This document shows positions 5,031 to 7,222 of a stretch of 7,222 nucleotides of DNA, in pieces. The notes under the pieces were generated by a model. The model saw only the letters and a list, made by a program, of their open reading frames with translations. It had not been told where the DNA came from and searched no databases. Each line of letters begins with the position of its first letter. Position 1 is the stretch's first letter. The stretch spans positions 1 through 7,222 of the forward strand of contig CANGUJ010000196.1 of the NCBI GenBank assembly GCA_947456845.1, given 5' to 3'. Source of the DNA: Burkholderiales bacterium. GTDB lineage: Bacteria; Pseudomonadota; Gammaproteobacteria; Burkholderiales; JAEUOS01. A program made the translations under genes and the position numbers.

Positions 5031-6071
5031 ATGGGAGTATCCGAAAGCGCGCTCATCGTGCTAGGCGCGCTTGAGCACCTCAGCCTCGACCGCGACCGCG
5101 ATCGCATGCAGGTGGCCATGCTGCGCATCCTGGCCGACTTGTGCGGCGCCGAGGAAATCACGTTGCATTGCCGGTCCGACGAGCGGATGCTGCCGATGCT
5201 GGTGGCCACGAAGGATTGCGAGCCGCAGCCGGTCGATCCCGAAGGCCCCTGGCCGGTCGCCGAGGAGAACCTCGCAGGCGCCGTCGCCGCGCTCTCGGCC
5301 GCCTCCCGGCTGACCGACTCGGTCATGGTCGACCCCAGGATAGTCGCGCACGCCCTGGTCGACGCGCGCGGCCTGGCCGGCGTGGTGACCTTGCGCTACG
5401 CGGACGCATCTACCAGGCGCCCATGGTGGATCAGCACCTTTCTCAAGGTCTACCAGAACCACATCAATCTGATCACCGACGCCGAATGCGACATGCTGAC
5501 CGGCCTTTTCAATCGCAAGACCTTCGAAGCCCGCATTCACCACATCCTGGCGATGCAGCGCGAGTCATCCGATCAGCCGGATCACGCCAGCACCCGACGC
5601 GGCCCGTCGAGGCCGGACCACCACCACTGGCTGGCGGTAATCGACATCGATCACTTCAAGCGTATCAACGACCATTTTGGCCACCTGTACGGCGATGAAG
5701 TGCTGATCCTGCTGGCGCGCCTGATGATGCGCGGCTTCCGCATGGAGGATCGGCTGTTCCGCTTCGGCGGGGAGGAATTCGTCATTGTCCTGTCGCCCTG
5801 CAATTCCGCCGGCGCCGCCGCCGTTCTGGAGCGCTTTCGCGCATCCATCGAGCGCTACGACTTCCCGCGCGTCGGGCGGGTCACCGCGAGCATCGGCTAC
5901 ACCCGCATCCGTGGCGAAGTGATGCCCTCGGTAGCGGTAGGCCGTGCCGACGCGGCGCTGTACTTCGCCAAGCGCAATGGCCGCAACAGGGTATGCAATT
6001 TTGAAGTCCTCGCCGCTGCCGGCCATCTCCAGGAAGCCGTCACCCCCGAAGCAGAGGTCACACTCTTCTGA
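5031..6071 (+). CDS. Diguanylate cyclase (GGDEF domain) with N-terminal putative sensor region
   Basis: A 346-residue predicted diguanylate cyclase, making the second messenger c-di-GMP from two GTP. Residues 1 to about 150 form a mixed alpha/beta region (beginning MGVSESALIVLGALEHLSLD) that resembles a GAF-like sensor in size and pattern, but I cannot assign it. The GGDEF domain starts with DMLTGLFNR (154-162), then DIDHFKRIND (205-214), an inhibitory-site RMED (237-240) exactly five residues before the signature GGEEF (246-250), and a late AKRNGRNRV. All catalytic landmarks are present, so it should be active and subject to product inhibition. Between NRKTFE and DIDHF it has about 15 extra polar residues (roughly 178-197), ending in DHHH. 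There is no transmembrane segment or signal peptide, so it is cytoplasmic. ATG 5031 is chosen over an in-frame GTG at 4959 because conserved-looking sequence begins there; GGAA 11 bases upstream is a weak Shine-Dalgarno. It is followed after 27 bases by an unknown gene on the same strand. Confidence 0.92.
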   Translation: MGVSESALIVLGALEHLSLDRDRDRMQVAMLRILADLCGAEEITLHCRSDERMLPMLVATKDCEPQPVDPEGPWPVAEENLAGAVAALSAASRLTDSVMVDPRIVAHALVDARGLAGVVTLRYADASTRRPWWISTFLKVYQNHINLITDAECDMLTGLFNRKTFEARIHHILAMQRESSDQPDHASTRRGPSRPDHHHWLAVIDIDHFKRINDHFGHLYGDEVLILLARLMMRGFRMEDRLFRFGGEEFVIVLSPCNSAGAAAVLERFRASIERYDFPRVGRVTASIGYTRIRGEVMPSVAVGRADAALYFAKRNGRNRVCNFEVLAAAGHLQEAVTPEAEVTLF

Positions 6072-6098
6072 TGCAGTCACAGCACGACAAACGCTCCC

Positions 6099-7148
6099 AT
6101 GCCGGACAGCCCGCTGCGCAGGAATCCGATTCTCGCCATCCTGAAAAAATTCATCGGCAGCCACCGGCCAGGCACTGTACGGCCGGCCGAGTACGTCTTT
6201 TCGCTCGACCCGCGCAAGCGCAGGCTTTACCTACTCGACCTCAAGGCGATCCTGCGACTTCCCGACGCACGGTTGGCGCTGCCCAATCTGGCCAACCTGG
6301 AGATCACCATCAGGCGCAATCGCGAGCGCATACGCATACCCTGCGATGCGATGCTCCCGCTCGTGCGCGAACTGCGGACCGTGCGCCATCGCCTGCCCTC
6401 GCGAAGCCCGCTGGTGGAGATCATGAGGGCCATGCCGGGACTGACCAGCGCGGGATCCGGCGTCGCGGAGCCAAGTTCGAGCGCGCTCGAGGGCGGGGAT
6501 ACCGGCATTCGGCTGCCGCCCATTCCGCCAGCAGAACAGGAGGCGGAGGTTGCCCGCATCCGGGAATTGATCGCCCACAGGAAACCGGCGCGGCAAACGC
6601 GCCTCCAGGGCGACATGCGGGCGGACCCGCCCGCGGCGGCCCTGCGTCACGTATCGCCGGGCCCGGCCGACGTCCTGCACAGCGGTTTCGCCACCGGCAT
6701 CGAGAACCTGCAATCCATGAGCGCGGCGGACCCGCGCCGCCAGCTCGAAACAAGCGTACCCTTGATCGAATCCGTCGCGCTGTCGACCCATGAACTCTCC
6801 GATGGCGACATGTCGGGCTACATCGACCTTTGCATCATCAATGGCGATCACCAGCGGGTGCTGACCATGCTCGTCGAGCGGGTTGCCGAGCAACCGCGCG
6901 CGTGGGCATGGGCCCGCCTGCTGGCCTTGGCCGAGGCGCTGCGCGACCCGCGTTTCGACGCGCTGTGTGCCGCCTTCCTCGACTGGGTGCGCGACAAGCA
7001 TGCCGAGCTGCTTCCCGACACGCCGGCCGCGGGCGAATTGTTGTACGGCGTGCGCAAGCAGGCGCTGCGCGCGATGGAGAACAGCGAAATCGCCGCCAGC
7101 GTCGCGGCATGGGGGCCGGTCGGCGCCGGCGCGATCGCCCGGGCTTGA
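6099..7148 (+). CDS. Unrecognised 349-residue protein, probably cotranscribed with the cyclase
   Basis: I do not recognise this family. The protein has three visible parts. Residues 1-110 are basic, with mixed beta/alpha character (EYVFSLDPRKRRLYLLDLKA, then LALPNLANLEITIRRNRERI). Residues 111-215 are Pro/Ala/Ser/Gly-rich and probably disordered. Residues 216-349 are mostly helical: GDMSGYIDLCIINGDHQRVL (236-255) followed by RAWAWARLLALAEALRDP recalls TPR-like helix pairs or the C-terminal tails of FimV-type proteins, but the similarity is only in pattern. There is no signal peptide or membrane helix, so a cytoplasmic location is inferred. The codon usage looks coding (G/C-rich third positions), and the competing frames give low-complexity Arg/Ala/Pro protein. 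The start ATG at 6099 lacks a clear Shine-Dalgarno. An ATG overlapping the cyclase stop (6071) is in another frame that reads as shadow. The 27-base gap suggests an operon with the cyclase and possibly a role in c-di-GMP output. Confidence 0.75.
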   Translation: MPDSPLRRNPILAILKKFIGSHRPGTVRPAEYVFSLDPRKRRLYLLDLKAILRLPDARLALPNLANLEITIRRNRERIRIPCDAMLPLVRELRTVRHRLPSRSPLVEIMRAMPGLTSAGSGVAEPSSSALEGGDTGIRLPPIPPAEQEAEVARIRELIAHRKPARQTRLQGDMRADPPAAALRHVSPGPADVLHSGFATGIENLQSMSAADPRRQLETSVPLIESVALSTHELSDGDMSGYIDLCIINGDHQRVLTMLVERVAEQPRAWAWARLLALAEALRDPRFDALCAAFLDWVRDKHAELLPDTPAAGELLYGVRKQALRAMENSEIAASVAAWGPVGAGAIARA

Positions 7149-7203
7149 ATATCATGCGGTCTGGCGCCATACCGGCGCAGCGACCCATGAAAGCTAACCC
7201 GAC

Positions 7204-7222
7204 ATGAATGCCAGCGCTGACA
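7204..7222 (+). CDS. Possible start of a further gene (cut by the right edge)
   Basis: An ATG at 7204 opens a frame reading MNASAD that is still open at the window end. It overlaps by ATGA the stop of a six-codon frame (MKANPT, 7187-7207). It lies 55 bases after the unknown gene and on the same strand. Too little is visible to say whether it is real, and no strong Shine-Dalgarno is seen. Confidence 0.2.

Noticed and set aside
4790..5326. N-terminal extension of the EamA transporter frame, by 179 codons
   Set aside because: It would overlap the cyclase gene antisense, is rich in Ser and Arg, and would place non-family sequence before helix 1.
6071..6793. Open frame starting at the ATG that overlaps the cyclase stop (TGATG)
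   Set aside because: Attractive as a coupled gene, but the product is Arg/Ala/Pro/Gly-rich with no fold pattern, while the overlapping frame from 6099 reads as a normal protein.
7145..7172. TTGAAT hexamer as a -35 for a gene at the right edge
   Set aside because: No acceptable -10 is found at normal spacing; the nearest candidate is ATACCG.
7161..7180. Imperfect hairpin after the unknown gene (CTGGCGCC/GGCGCAG)
   Set aside because: The stem is short with a bulged base and no T-run follows, so it cannot be called a terminator.

Overview
The window is GC-rich chromosomal DNA that looks like a betaproteobacterium of the order Burkholderiales, probably in or near the Alcaligenaceae (Bordetella/Achromobacter-like). 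The base composition, the GC-rich third codon positions and the N-terminus of CTP synthase at the left edge all fit. This placement is inference from protein style; no rRNA or tRNA lies in the window. Nothing suggests a phage, plasmid, insertion sequence, integron or CRISPR array.

Layout. Positions 1-4789 are all transcribed leftward (minus strand), read here from right to left. They hold a ten-helix EamA/DMT-family transporter (4789-3881); a 145-base gap with two GC-rich inverted repeats, a 15-bp tandem repeat and a perfect TATAAT box; a zinc-type cation diffusion facilitator (3735-2674); an SMP-30/gluconolactonase-like beta-propeller (2650-1622); a secreted PhoD-like metallophosphatase (1625-237); a gap with a hairpin; and the first 43 codons of pyrG (130-1). 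Positions 5031-7222 are transcribed rightward: a diguanylate cyclase with an N-terminal putative sensor region (5031-6071), an unrecognised 349-residue protein (6099-7148), and perhaps the start of another gene at the edge. The 241-base divergent region between transporter and cyclase (4790-5030) carries candidate -10 boxes on both strands and two sets of inverted repeats.

How the genes work together. The CDF exporter, SMP-30-like protein and PhoD-like phosphatase look like one operon: 23 bases separate the first two, and the last two share an ATGA overlap. All three belong to metal-linked families (zinc export; a propeller normally holding a divalent metal; a metallophosphatase), but the common purpose is unknown. 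The cyclase and the unknown protein, 27 bases apart, form a second likely operon, so the unknown protein may act with or be controlled by c-di-GMP. pyrG is a housekeeping gene, probably transcribed from its own promoter.

I did not find a clear new multi-gene system. The best candidates for a second look are the unknown protein beside the cyclase, the coupled lactonase/phosphatase pair, and the repeat-rich regulatory regions.
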